Under the pieces are notes generated by a model that saw only the letters and a list, made by a program, of their open reading frames with translations, was not told the DNA's origin and did no database searches. A stretch of DNA of 64,000 bases from Atopobiaceae bacterium (GTDB lineage Bacteria; Actinomycetota; Coriobacteriia; Coriobacteriales; Atopobiaceae): assembly GCA_017510785.1 (NCBI GenBank), contig JAFWMH010000037.1:1-64000 (forward strand). The letters are read 5' to 3'. Below, piece by piece: positions 18,368 to 26,426 of this stretch. The first letter of the stretch is position 1. Each line of letters opens with the position of its first letter. A program made the translations under genes and the position numbers.

Positions 18368-18556
18368 GGTATTTTCTCCTTTCTCCTGCGACGTGTCCAT
18401 TATCCATGTGATTCGAGCGCTGTGCTACGCATGTTTTCGGGCTATGAGCCGCTTTTTCATCCACGAAATTGTACACGCTAAAAAATAGCTGAAAGCCAGG
18501 GACGCTCGAGCGAAGGCGGTGGCCTTTTCGGCGGCGTTTCCGGCCCCTAAAGAAGC

Positions 18557-18658
18557 GTCAAATCGCGAAGTGGCCCGGAGGAGCAGATGCGTGCAGTTAC
18601 GCAGGAACGAGGGCTGTTTGCGCACGGCTCCCTCCGGGCCACTGACGGAACATTTGAC
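18557..18658. repeat. 102-bp inverted repeat
   Basis: The ends pair GTCAAAT/ATTTGAC, then AGTGGCCCGGAG pairs perfectly with CTCCGGGCCACT. The centre (about 18586-18626) is unpaired. No run of T follows, so it is not a standard terminator. It sits upstream of the VOC gene and downstream of the LysR gene (both minus strand). Confidence 0.8.
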
Positions 18659-18700
18659 TAATCTTTAAGGACGGGGCGGCAGCTCACAACGCCTCTCGGC

Positions 18701-18815
18701 CGAAATCTGTCGGAAAACCGACCTCTGCAAATCGCCCGTGCCGAATCTGACGGAAAATACACCTTTGCAACGCACCTGAGACGAAATCTGACGGAAAATG
18801 AATCTTCGCAACCGT
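18701..18815. repeat. Three degenerate ~40-bp tandem repeats
   Basis: The core CGAAATCTGACGGAAAAT occurs, with small changes, at 18701, 18742 and 18782, each followed about 6 nt later by a CTTTGCAA-like block. The spacing is 40-41 bp. There are no unique spacers as in CRISPR; the regular spacing would suit protein binding sites or a decaying satellite. Confidence 0.75.
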
Positions 18816-18826
18816 TAGGCAAGGTT

Positions 18827-18885
18827 GTGTACCACGGGGGCCGTTTAGCCGACAAAAGCCATGCTAAGTGGCCCTCCCGGTACAC
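18827..18885. repeat. Subtype B intergenic palindrome (59 bp)
   Basis: Left arm GTGTACCACGGGGGCCGTTT, right arm CTAAGTGGCCCTCCCGGTAC then AC. It is preceded by CGTTAGGCAAGGTTGTGT, which is repeated (one change) right after the element, where a second left arm starts (18896-18921). So this is a full copy followed by a half copy, as at 4714 and 40357. Confidence 0.85.
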
Positions 18886-18955
18886 GTTAGGCAAGGTCGT
18901 GTGCCGGCGGGGCCGTTTAGCACACATCGCCGCGCCCCCTTCGGGCATCCGCCCC

Positions 18956-19837
18956 TCACTCGCACAAAACCACGAGCTCGTCAATAAGCGCTTGCATGGG
19001 TTTCGTGGGCATGATCTTGCGCCAAAGAATCTTGTGGACAGCCTCAACGCGCGGCGCGAGGGGAAGGAAGCGCAAGTTTCCGGCATCGCCTTCCCCGTCT
19101 ATCAGTCCCCCATACGTAAACTCGACCCCTACGCCCGCGTGTACAAGATACCTTGAGTTGAGGGGCAAACCATGGGTCGCTACGACTTGTCGTTCGAGCT
19201 GTACGCGTGCTTGCCCCGCCCATTGTCGCAACGTGTGGCTTAAAGCATGTGGCGGCACTATCAGCGAACGTTCCAGCAAGGCCTCTGCACGCACCGCATC
19301 GAGCGCCGCAAGAGGGTCGTCGGAACGCACCACGATGCCCCACTCGTCGCGTATGGGTAGTTCGAGCTGATTGAACTCGGCGTTCTCGCCCGAGTTGCAG
19401 TCCAGCAAAAAGTCGTAAAAGCCGCGTGCGAAGTGCTCCTTGAGGTCCGCCGACGTGCCGTCGTGCACATCAAACGTCACGCCAGGATACCGTTTGCGCA
19501 CGCGCGCGCAAGCAGTTGCGACGATTGCGAACGCTCGCGTTTCTCCCGCGCCGATGTGTATGGTGCCGACTACGCTACTTTCGGGCATGGCCACCTCGTC
19601 TTCGGCCTTCTCTGCTAGGGCGAGGATGTCGAGGGCGTAGCGGTAGAGCACTGCGCCGCGATCGGTCGGCTCGATGCCGGCCCTGCCTCGCGTAAAAAGC
19701 GGGACTCCCATTTCCGTTTCCAGTTGTGCGAGTTGGCGCGAGAGCGTGGGTTGCGTAACGTGCAAAACCTTCGCGGCGTTCGAGATGGATCCTTCGTCTA
19801 CAACAGCGACGAAATACTTTAGAACTCGCAGCTCCAT
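18956..19837 (-). CDS. LysR-family transcriptional regulator
   Basis: A 293-residue regulator with the N-terminal LysR winged helix-turn-helix (1-60, DEGSISNAAKVLHVTQPTLS) and a two-lobe effector domain (about 90-290). It is divergent from the MFS transporter gene, with about 127 bp between starts. That gap carries a perfect T-N11-A LysR box (19887-19909). By the usual logic of this family it represses itself and activates the transporter when its ligand, probably the transported acid, is present. The ligand cannot be named from sequence. Confidence 0.93.
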   Translation of the reverse strand: MELRVLKYFVAVVDEGSISNAAKVLHVTQPTLSRQLAQLETEMGVPLFTRGRAGIEPTDRGAVLYRYALDILALAEKAEDEVAMPESSVVGTIHIGAGETRAFAIVATACARVRKRYPGVTFDVHDGTSADLKEHFARGFYDFLLDCNSGENAEFNQLELPIRDEWGIVVRSDDPLAALDAVRAEALLERSLIVPPHALSHTLRQWAGQARVQLERQVVATHGLPLNSRYLVHAGVGVEFTYGGLIDGEGDAGNLRFLPLAPRVEAVHKILWRKIMPTKPMQALIDELVVLCE

Positions 19838-19886
19838 GGTGCCTCCCCATGCCTATGTATATGCCTATGGAGCATGGATAATTGCT

Positions 19887-19909
19887 CAATATAGCCATTG
19901 GAAATATTG
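19887..19909. promoter_or_regulatory. LysR-type operator (T-N11-A)
   Basis: CAATAT and ATATTG form a perfect inverted repeat separated by 11 nt, fitting T-N11-A. It is midway between the divergent lysR and MFS starts. Two copies of ATGCCTATG 12 bp apart (19849 and 19861) lie beside it, closer to lysR, and may be a second binding region. Confidence 0.7.
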
Positions 19910-19964
19910 ACCCCACCATACCAAAATAGAGATGGAGATAAAAGCCTCGAGAAGGAAGTTGACC

Positions 19965-21230
19965 GTGGAAAAGAAACATTTGGACATTCGGTACGTGGTG
20001 GTGGCGGTTGCCGTCTGCCTCATGGCTTGTGGAACCATGGGACTTCCCAACGCGTATGGAGTTTTCTATACGCCTATGTCGGACGCGCTTGGGGCCGGAC
20101 GTGGCGCCGTTACTATGCACATGTCCATTTCCAACCTCGTCATCGGGCTGTTCACGCCCATCGTGGCGCGCTCGCTTGCGCACGGACACAAGATGCGCAA
20201 CGTGCTGATGGTGGCAACTGCGCTTGTTCTTGTCTCCGGCGTGGTCATTGCGTTCGCGCCGAACACGTTGATTATGGACGTGGCGGCGGTTGTGCGTGGC
20301 GTTGGCTTTGCGGCGGTGGCCATGTTCATCATTACCCTCTATATTGGTAACTGGTTCCAAAAGGGCCGCGGCACCATTACGGGCATCGCGCTTTCGGGCT
20401 CGGGCATCGGATCGGCCATCGCGAGTCCCATCGTTACCGCCTGCATTCAGAACTTTGGGTATCAGGTGGCCTACCTTGGCTTCGTCGCCTTCACGGTGAT
20501 AACAATTCTGCCGGTTATGCTCTTTTGTCCGCTCACGCCCGAAGAGGTTGGGCTCAAGCCGTACGGTGCGGACGAAGTTGACGAGAATCCCGAGGATAAC
20601 AAGGCCACCGCGCCGGCCAGCGAGGACCTGGGCCTCAAGCTCGTACTTCTCTCGCCGACCTTCATTGTGCTGGTGGTGTTCGTAATCGCCATCGTGCTCA
20701 TCACCACGCTCTCGGGCCACATGGCCTCGCTCGCCCAGGATTATGGCTACAGCGCGCAGGTGGGAGCGCTGCTCCTCTCGGCGTCTATGGTGGGCAACGT
20801 CGTGAGCAAGTTTGCCCTTGGTGCCATCGCCGACCGCATTGGCGCCTTCCGCGCGTGCGTAATCTCGCTCGTCACGACGCTCGTCGGCTTGCTGCTCATC
20901 CTGTTCAACTTTGGTGGCCAAGCGGCGCTTTTGGCCTCGGGCTTCCTTTACGGCACGTGCTTCTCCATTGGGTCGCTGGGCATATCGTTGCTCACTCGCT
21001 ACATCTTTGGCGACGACCAGTACGCGGACGCCTATTCCACCATTTCGCTTGTGACCAGCGTCGCCTCTGCCTTGGGCGTTGTCGCAGCAGGACTTGCCTA
21101 CGATGTGACAGGCTCGTACGTGGCGCCCATCATTGCGGGCATCGTGCTCGTTGGCGTTGCCGGCGGATGCTTGGCCTACCTGCGCTGGCGCGTTACCACA
21201 CGTCCCTGGGAAAAGCGCGTGCGTGCGTAG
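19965..21230 (+). CDS. MFS transporter, OFA/monocarboxylate-like
   Basis: A 421-residue membrane protein with about twelve hydrophobic helices and a central cytoplasmic loop rich in acidic residues (around GADEVDENPEDNK). The N-terminal half has the MFS loop features and the GxxxG-rich helices of the oxalate/formate antiporter family. It probably moves a small carboxylic acid across the inner membrane. The GTG start at 19965 has AAGGAAG 7 nt upstream; an ATG at 19932 would give 432 residues but has only a weak ribosome site. It shares an upstream region with the LysR gene and is followed after 77 bp by an aldo/keto reductase, suggesting uptake plus reduction. Confidence 0.85.
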   Translation: MEKKHLDIRYVVVAVAVCLMACGTMGLPNAYGVFYTPMSDALGAGRGAVTMHMSISNLVIGLFTPIVARSLAHGHKMRNVLMVATALVLVSGVVIAFAPNTLIMDVAAVVRGVGFAAVAMFIITLYIGNWFQKGRGTITGIALSGSGIGSAIASPIVTACIQNFGYQVAYLGFVAFTVITILPVMLFCPLTPEEVGLKPYGADEVDENPEDNKATAPASEDLGLKLVLLSPTFIVLVVFVIAIVLITTLSGHMASLAQDYGYSAQVGALLLSASMVGNVVSKFALGAIADRIGAFRACVISLVTTLVGLLLILFNFGGQAALLASGFLYGTCFSIGSLGISLLTRYIFGDDQYADAYSTISLVTSVASALGVVAAGLAYDVTGSYVAPIIAGIVLVGVAGGCLAYLRWRVTTRPWEKRVRA

Positions 21231-21247
21231 GCGCTTGCGCGAAAGGT

Positions 21248-21290
21248 TTTGTCTCATCCGAACAGATAAGATCCGAACAGATAAGATTCG
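21248..21290 (+). repeat. 15-bp tandem duplication next to a TTTGTCTCAT motif
   Basis: ATCCGAACAGATAAG is present twice head to tail (21256-21270, 21271-21285), followed by a third partial copy. It overlaps TTTGTCTCAT (21248-21257), a motif found before several genes of the window. It lies directly upstream of the ribosome site of the aldo/keto reductase gene. Confidence 0.7.
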
Positions 21291-21307
21291 TAAGGAAAGG
21301 AGTTGCA

Positions 21308-22306
21308 ATGCAGTACACGACGCTTGGCAGGACGAACATCGAGGTAAGCCGTTTTTGCTTGGGATGTATGGGCTTCGGCGAGGTGCGGGAAGGCGCTCTG
21401 CACACGTGGACGCTCGGGCCCGACGACACACGAGCGATAATCGCGCAGGCGATTGACGCTGGCATCACGTTTTTCGACACGGCCATGGCCTATTCGTTTG
21501 GCACGTCGGAGGAGTACGTGGGGGAGGCCCTGCGCTCGCTGGCCCCGCGCGACCAGTGGGTGATCGCCACCAAGTACTCGCCGCGCATGCCCGCCCAAAT
21601 TGCCGAGCAGCCCGAGCTCAGCGGTGGCGACTACATTGCTCAGTGCATCGACAACAGCCTTCGCCGGCTGGGCGTAGATACAATCGATTTGTATTACATG
21701 CACAGCTGGGACTATAACACGCCACTTGAGGAGAGTCTTGAGGCGCTTAACGCGGCCGTGGAGGCGGGCAAGGTTCGCGCGCTTGGCGTGTCGAATTGTC
21801 ATCCGTATCAGCTGGCGCGTGCGAACGATATTGCGCAGGCCCACGGCTGGGCGCGATTCGAGGCCGTGCAAAGCCACATGAACCTCATTTTCCGCGAGGA
21901 CGAGCGCGAGCTGTTGCAGCTTTGCGCCGAGGACGAGGTGGCCACGGTGCCCTATAGCGCGCTTGCGGCGGGACGTCTTGCGCGCAAGCCCGGCGAGACG
22001 AGCAAGCGTTTGGAGCAGGACGCCTTCGCTAAGGGCAAGTATGATGCGACGGCTGAGCAGGATGGGGTAATTATCGCCCGAGTTGCCGAGGTCGCAGAGA
22101 AATACAACACGACCATGACTGCCGTTTCGCTCGCATGGCTGCTCACCAAGGTGACAAGCCCTGTGGTGGGTGCTACCAAGCCGCATCATTTGGAGGGTCC
22201 GGCTGCGGCGGCGGATCTCGTGCTCGCGCCGGAGGACCTCGCGTATTTGGAGGAGCCGTACGTGCCGCACGCGCTCGTGGGCGTGATGGCGCAGAATCGG
22301 CGATAA
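21308..22306 (+). CDS. Aldo/keto reductase
   Basis: A 332-residue NADPH-dependent AKR of the YajO/IolS type. The catalytic tetrad is complete: Asp and Tyr in FFDTAMAYSFG, Lys in IATKYS and His in YYMHSWD. The closing phosphate-binding segment reads VVGATKPHHLEG. The start at MQYTTLGRTN is set by GGAAAGGAG 7 nt upstream; the open frame extends over 400 nt further back but is out of frame with the MFS gene and lacks a ribosome site. It follows the MFS transporter and is likely co-transcribed with it under LysR control. Substrate not predictable. Confidence 0.92.
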   Translation: MQYTTLGRTNIEVSRFCLGCMGFGEVREGALHTWTLGPDDTRAIIAQAIDAGITFFDTAMAYSFGTSEEYVGEALRSLAPRDQWVIATKYSPRMPAQIAEQPELSGGDYIAQCIDNSLRRLGVDTIDLYYMHSWDYNTPLEESLEALNAAVEAGKVRALGVSNCHPYQLARANDIAQAHGWARFEAVQSHMNLIFREDERELLQLCAEDEVATVPYSALAAGRLARKPGETSKRLEQDAFAKGKYDATAEQDGVIIARVAEVAEKYNTTMTAVSLAWLLTKVTSPVVGATKPHHLEGPAAAADLVLAPEDLAYLEEPYVPHALVGVMAQNRR

Positions 22307-22472
22307 CATGGGCTGTGGCCAGTCTGCGCTGATGCGTGCCGGCCTCGCTCGGCCGTGTGACTGGCGCCCGCCGGCGCTTTCGTCGACGGAGCTGTTGGCC
22401 ATGCGGCTAGCGCTGCGAGCGTGCCGTTGGGTTCGTCGGAGTTGGTTTAACAATACATGAGGAGTGCAAAAA

Positions 22473-22955
22473 ATGAGTAATAAACTAGTAGCGTATTTCA
22501 GTGCAAGTGGTACTACGGCGGCCGTGGCGCGGAACTTGGCGCAGGCCGTAGACGCCGACCTGTTCGAGATTGCGCCTGCGACTCCGTATACGAGTGCGGA
22601 CCTTAACTGGCGAGACAAGGGCAGCCGGACTTCGTTGGAGATGAACGACGAGTCGTGCAGGCCGGCCATCGTGGGTTCTGTGAGTGGCATGGATTCGTAC
22701 GACGTAGTGTTCGTGGGATTCCCCGTTTGGTGGTACGTCGAGCCGCGCATCATCGATACCTTCCTCGAGGCTTACGACTTTGCCGGGAAAACCGTGGTCC
22801 CCTTCGCCACGAGCGGTGGCAGTGGCCTCGGCAAGGCTCCGGCACGCATGCAAAAGCTTGCTTCGGGCGCGCGTGTGCTTGCCGGCGGCACACTCAACGG
22901 ACGTCCGTCGCAGGCCAGGCTTGCGCAGTGGGCCAACGGAGCGATTGACGCGTAG
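22473..22955 (+). CDS. Flavodoxin-like protein
   Basis: 160 residues with the flavodoxin fold: the FMN phosphate loop near the N-terminus (YFSASGTTAAVARNLA), the middle GFPVWWYVEPRIIDTFLE, and PFATSGGSGLGKA. It matches the flavodoxin_4 group often found with aldo/keto reductases in anaerobes, where it would carry electrons or act as a small quinone/flavin reductase. Start ATG with GAGGAG nine bases upstream; an in-frame GTG at 22464 overlaps the ribosome site. It follows the AKR gene by 166 bp. Confidence 0.85.
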   Translation: MSNKLVAYFSASGTTAAVARNLAQAVDADLFEIAPATPYTSADLNWRDKGSRTSLEMNDESCRPAIVGSVSGMDSYDVVFVGFPVWWYVEPRIIDTFLEAYDFAGKTVVPFATSGGSGLGKAPARMQKLASGARVLAGGTLNGRPSQARLAQWANGAIDA

Positions 22956-23053
22956 GCCGGGTGCGCCGTACAGGTTGGTTCGTCGTCCGATTCCACCCCA
23001 GTTGGTCATGTCATACGGTTTACCGCATCTGCACAAGGTCCGCTGCAAGCCGC

Positions 23054-23923
23054 TTACGTAAGGTCTCCGCTGCCCACGGCGCACTGTTCCTTGACCAACG
23101 CAAACAACGCCCGTATGCGTTCCGGTGCGTCGGAGCGCATACAGAGCCAAAACGTTACGTGTGCTTCGGGGTCGGTTATGGGAATCGCACGGCGCGACTT
23201 ATGCCGATTGGTGTTTTCCGGGGCGTTCGTGGTGAAGGTAAGCAAGGTAGACGTGCGCATCTGCTGAAGGAAGATGGTACGGTCTGGCTGGGTTACGAAC
23301 TGCGCATGGGGCATCATGCGCGTGTGGACGTCGTGCCAAAAGCCGATGCCCCCATATACCAAAAATGCCTCCCCATCGAGCTCGGCAAAGCTTACCGACT
23401 CGCGTTCGTGCAACGCGTGATTGGTCGGTACGTTGGCGTAGAGGTCCTCGTGCATGAGGAAGCACGATTGGATGGTGGGCAATGCAGGGCGGTGGGCCAC
23501 GATGGCAAGGTCGCAGGCGCCGTTGAGCAGCTGCGACATTGTCTCTTGCTCCGTAGCTATGTCGGGCTCCACGATTGCGGTAGGACACTGTTCCAGAGTG
23601 ATGGCACTCAAGCGCCAGGTGGGTGCGGGTGCCACGCTCGTTACGCGAATCGTGCGCTCGCGCTTTGCCAGGGATGCAAACTCATCGCGTAGACGACGCT
23701 CCTCAGCGAGTATGAGTTGGGCGTGGCTTAGCGCGATTCGGCCAGCGGCGTTTATCTCCATGGAGTTCCGAGTGCGTTTGAAGAGCGGCTGTCCCAAGTC
23801 GTCTTCAAGGCGGCGCATCGAGCGCGAGAGGGCCGACTGCGAAATGTGGAGCCTCTCGGAGGCTCCCGCAAGCGTTCCCGTTTGCGAAATCATGTCAAGC
23901 TGTCGTAGTTGCTCAAGTTCCAT
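23054..23923 (-). CDS. LysR-family transcriptional regulator
   Basis: 289 residues with a LysR helix-turn-helix (SQTGTLAGASERLHISQSAL) and an effector-binding domain. The start was set at MELEQLRQ because GGAGG lies 7 nt upstream; the reading frame is open for a further 35 codons without a ribosome site. It is divergent from the short-chain dehydrogenase gene, with a perfect palindromic box between them (24036-24052), so that gene is its probable target. Confidence 0.9.
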   Translation of the reverse strand: MELEQLRQLDMISQTGTLAGASERLHISQSALSRSMRRLEDDLGQPLFKRTRNSMEINAAGRIALSHAQLILAEERRLRDEFASLAKRERTIRVTSVAPAPTWRLSAITLEQCPTAIVEPDIATEQETMSQLLNGACDLAIVAHRPALPTIQSCFLMHEDLYANVPTNHALHERESVSFAELDGEAFLVYGGIGFWHDVHTRMMPHAQFVTQPDRTIFLQQMRTSTLLTFTTNAPENTNRHKSRRAIPITDPEAHVTFWLCMRSDAPERIRALFALVKEQCAVGSGDLT

Positions 23924-24035
23924 GATCATCCTCCATTCGAACATCGGCGAGACGCATTCGTTTGCGAGCGCGTCTCGTGGGGCGTGCCCCGCGCGAGGCA
24001 AGCTCTGGGAGGCATGCCTGGTGAGCAATTATCAC

Positions 24036-24052
24036 ATTGCGTCAAACGCAAT
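24036..24052. promoter_or_regulatory. LysR-type operator
   Basis: ATTGCGTCAAACGCAAT is a perfect palindrome (7-bp arms, 3-nt centre) and contains T-N11-A. It lies between the divergent lysR and SDR starts, about 100 bp from each. Confidence 0.7.
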
Positions 24053-24148
24053 CTAGACGTCCCCGATTGCAGTGTACAACATGCGCGGAGGCGTGCATAA
24101 TGGAGTTCAAGGAAAAGCGCAACGACGCACGCGAGAAAGGAACTTATT

Positions 24149-24985
24149 ATGGCAAAGACATGGATCATCACTGGTTGCTCGGCAGGCGGTATTGGCGAGG
24201 GCATCGCGCGCGCGGTTCTCGAGCACGGCGACAACGCGGTTGTGACGGCGCGCACGCCTGAGAAGGTGCAAGGCATCGTGGACGACTATCCCGAGCAGGC
24301 ACTGGCGGTGGCGCTCGACCTTGGCGAGCAAGCTTCCATCGACGCATGCTATGAGGCGGCCGTCGAACGATTCGGCCAGGTAGACGTGCTTGTGAACAAC
24401 GCCGGTTACTGTTATCGAAGCTCCGTGGAGGAGGCCGATCCGGCGGGAGTCCAGGCGATGTTCGACGCCAACTTCTTTGGCATGGTCGCCATGATAAAGA
24501 AGGTGCTGCCCGCCATGCGCGAGCGTAAAGACGGCGCCATCGTAAACGTGAGCTCCATCGGTGCGGTGCGCACGGGTGCCGCTTCCGGATACTACGCTGC
24601 AACTAAGGCCGCGGTCGAGCTCATGACCGAGGGCCTTCGCGCCGAGGTGGCGCCGCTTGGCATTAAGGCAATGATCGTGGAGCCTGGCGCGTTTCGCACG
24701 CACTTCTACGACACCTCGCTCAAGGGGTCCGAGAACACCGTTGGCGACTACGCCGAAACCGCTCACAAGCGTTCGGTGGCGCAAAACGTCAACATGCGCC
24801 AGCAGCCGGGCGATCCCCTCAAGGCCGGATACCCCATCATCAAGGCCATTGAGGCCGACGATACTCCGCTGCGGCTCTACCTTGGTTCCGATGCGCTGGC
24901 TGCCGTGCGCGGCGCGTTGAATGCGCGTCTCGAAGAGCTCGAGAAGTGGGCAGAGGTTTCCAAGACCACCGACTTCGACGCGTAG
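24149..24985 (+). CDS. Short-chain dehydrogenase/reductase
   Basis: 278 residues, classical SDR. The cofactor motif is TGCSAGGIG near the N-terminus, NNAG follows at about 88, then the catalytic Ser in NVSSIG and YYAATK (Tyr and Lys). After the PG motif (VEPGAFRTHF) comes a longer variable C-terminus, of the type seen in SDRs acting on carbonyls of medium size. Start ATG with GAAAGGA upstream. It is divergent from the LysR gene and presumably controlled by it. Substrate unknown; NAD or NADP preference is not clear. Confidence 0.93.
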   Translation: MAKTWIITGCSAGGIGEGIARAVLEHGDNAVVTARTPEKVQGIVDDYPEQALAVALDLGEQASIDACYEAAVERFGQVDVLVNNAGYCYRSSVEEADPAGVQAMFDANFFGMVAMIKKVLPAMRERKDGAIVNVSSIGAVRTGAASGYYAATKAAVELMTEGLRAEVAPLGIKAMIVEPGAFRTHFYDTSLKGSENTVGDYAETAHKRSVAQNVNMRQQPGDPLKAGYPIIKAIEADDTPLRLYLGSDALAAVRGALNARLEELEKWAEVSKTTDFDA

Positions 24986-24996
24986 CCGCGACTCCG

Positions 24997-25031
24997 GCGG
25001 GTGGCCACTACCTCGAAGTATGGCCACCCGC
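24997..25031. terminator. Bidirectional hairpin between convergent genes
   Basis: GCGGGTGGCC and GGCCACCCGC form a perfect 10-bp stem with a 15-nt loop, right between the stops of the SDR (+) and the solute-binding lipoprotein (-). No long T run follows in either direction. Confidence 0.65.
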
Positions 25032-25094
25032 TGAAGTACTCTTGGTCACCTCAAGAGCAGGGGCGGGCACCCGGGCATCCAAGCTCTCGGGCAC

Positions 25095-26426
25095 CTACAG
25101 CTCGTACGAACCGTACCCTTCAATGGCCTTGTCGATCGTCGCCTTACCGTTCGCGACGTCGTAGGCCGCGACGCGGTACTGGATGGTGGCTTCGTCGGCG
25201 AGCCCCACTTCGTGAGTGGCAATAATCCGGCTTGGGTCGATTGCGCTGAAGGGAGCGTACGCGCCGTCGTAGGAAAGGTCGGGCGTTACCGTGAGCAGGT
25301 GTTTCGCACGCGCGATGTCGTTGAGCTCCTGCGGATTCATCAAAAAGCGCATGAACTCGTTCGCCATCTCGAGATTCTCGCTATCCTTGTTGACCGCGAA
25401 CTGTACCGAAGGCTTGTCGAGCAGGCAAGGACCATCGTCGGTGAGCGTGAACGGATGGAGGGCGTACGAGAACGGATGGGCAACAAACGCTTCAGACTGG
25501 CTCTCACGCTTGGCCGTGCCCGACGCCGTATCGCCCGAGCACAGCACCATGGGAATGTCGCCTTCGAAGAACCGCAGGATGAGTGCGTTGTAGCCATCTT
25601 CAAGTTCGTTGCAAACGTCGAGGTTAATGCACCCCCTCTTCATAAGGCCGTCTACCTTCTCGAGAACGGGTCGCATGTATTCACCTGCCGCGGGGTCGAG
25701 CGAGTTGAGCTTTTCGACCATCTCGGGGTTCTTGGAAGCGTTGGTGTACATGAGCTCGCCCACGAGGTTGCCGTAGGAAGACGCCACGTTGTGACACAAC
25801 ATGGGGGTGGGATACCCGGCCTTGTTGAACGTGTCGCACGCGGTCAGTAGCTCCTCGTAGGTCGTCGGTATGCTCAGCCCCTCCTTTTTAAAGAGGTCTT
25901 CGTTCACGAGGATGCCGGAAGTGCTGGAGAAGACGGGGGCCATGGGGCACGCTCCCGTCTCGTCTTTGCACAGCAGGCTCGGGCGCACACACGAAAGGTC
26001 GATGTTCAGCGCCGGATCGGAGAGGTCCTCGGCATGCTCGAACAGCTCACCATAATTGCTGGATTCCAGCATGAAGTCGTGTGCGAAAAAGATGTCGGGT
26101 GCATCCTTCGACTTAATAACGGTAGAAATAAGGTTGTTGTAATCATCGATCTTGGTGTAGCTCAGCTCGACGTCGGGGTAATACTCATTGAACTTGTCGA
26201 ATTCGGCCTCGAGCGCCTCGAAATTATCGTAGCTGCCGCCAACGGTAAGGGTGCATTTCGTGGCGGTGTCGAGCGAGGGGGTAAAGCTCTTCTGCTCGGC
26301 TGCTTGCTCCGACGACGCTCCCGACGCCGATCCCGAAGATTCCGGCGACGCGCCGCAGGCCACCAACGCGACCGAGACGATCGCAACCAACGCAACGAGC
26401 AAACAACGTACCTTGGACTTTTTCAT
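25095..26426 (-). CDS. Extracellular solute-binding lipoprotein (family 1 type)
   Basis: 443 residues. A lipoprotein signal peptide is clear (VALVAIVSVALVACG, lipobox Cys at about 24) followed by a Ser/Ala-rich tether. The remainder looks like the carbohydrate-binding type of ABC solute-binding protein (LNSLDPAAGEYMRPV, EFMRFLMNPQELNDIA). No permease or ATPase is adjacent. Instead its start overlaps the stop of a hybrid histidine kinase by 4 nt (ATGA), so both are translated together. A role as a ligand-delivering co-sensor for that kinase is more likely than transport; this is inference. Confidence 0.88.
   Translation of the reverse strand: MKKSKVRCLLVALVAIVSVALVACGASPESSGSASGASSEQAAEQKSFTPSLDTATKCTLTVGGSYDNFEALEAEFDKFNEYYPDVELSYTKIDDYNNLISTVIKSKDAPDIFFAHDFMLESSNYGELFEHAEDLSDPALNIDLSCVRPSLLCKDETGACPMAPVFSSTSGILVNEDLFKKEGLSIPTTYEELLTACDTFNKAGYPTPMLCHNVASSYGNLVGELMYTNASKNPEMVEKLNSLDPAAGEYMRPVLEKVDGLMKRGCINLDVCNELEDGYNALILRFFEGDIPMVLCSGDTASGTAKRESQSEAFVAHPFSYALHPFTLTDDGPCLLDKPSVQFAVNKDSENLEMANEFMRFLMNPQELNDIARAKHLLTVTPDLSYDGAYAPFSAIDPSRIIATHEVGLADEATIQYRVAAYDVANGKATIDKAIEGYGSYEL

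Larger units (their letters stand above)
18368..18955. other. 588-bp gene-free region packed with repeats
   Basis: Holds, in order, a 102-bp inverted repeat (18557-18658), three about 40-bp tandem repeats (18701-18815), a 59-bp palindrome (18827-18885) and a partial palindrome copy (18896-18921). No reading frame here has protein-like composition. Confidence 0.7.

Noticed and set aside
18701-18815. 40-bp array as a CRISPR
   Set aside because: Repeat and spacer-like parts are both similar between units; only three units; no cas gene.
19575-21431. 618-codon minus-strand open frame over the MFS gene
   Set aside because: Composition of an antisense shadow; the MFS helices and motifs are on the plus strand.
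21254-22753. 499-codon minus-strand open frame over the AKR gene
   Set aside because: The AKR catalytic tetrad is encoded on the plus strand; the antisense frame has no motif.
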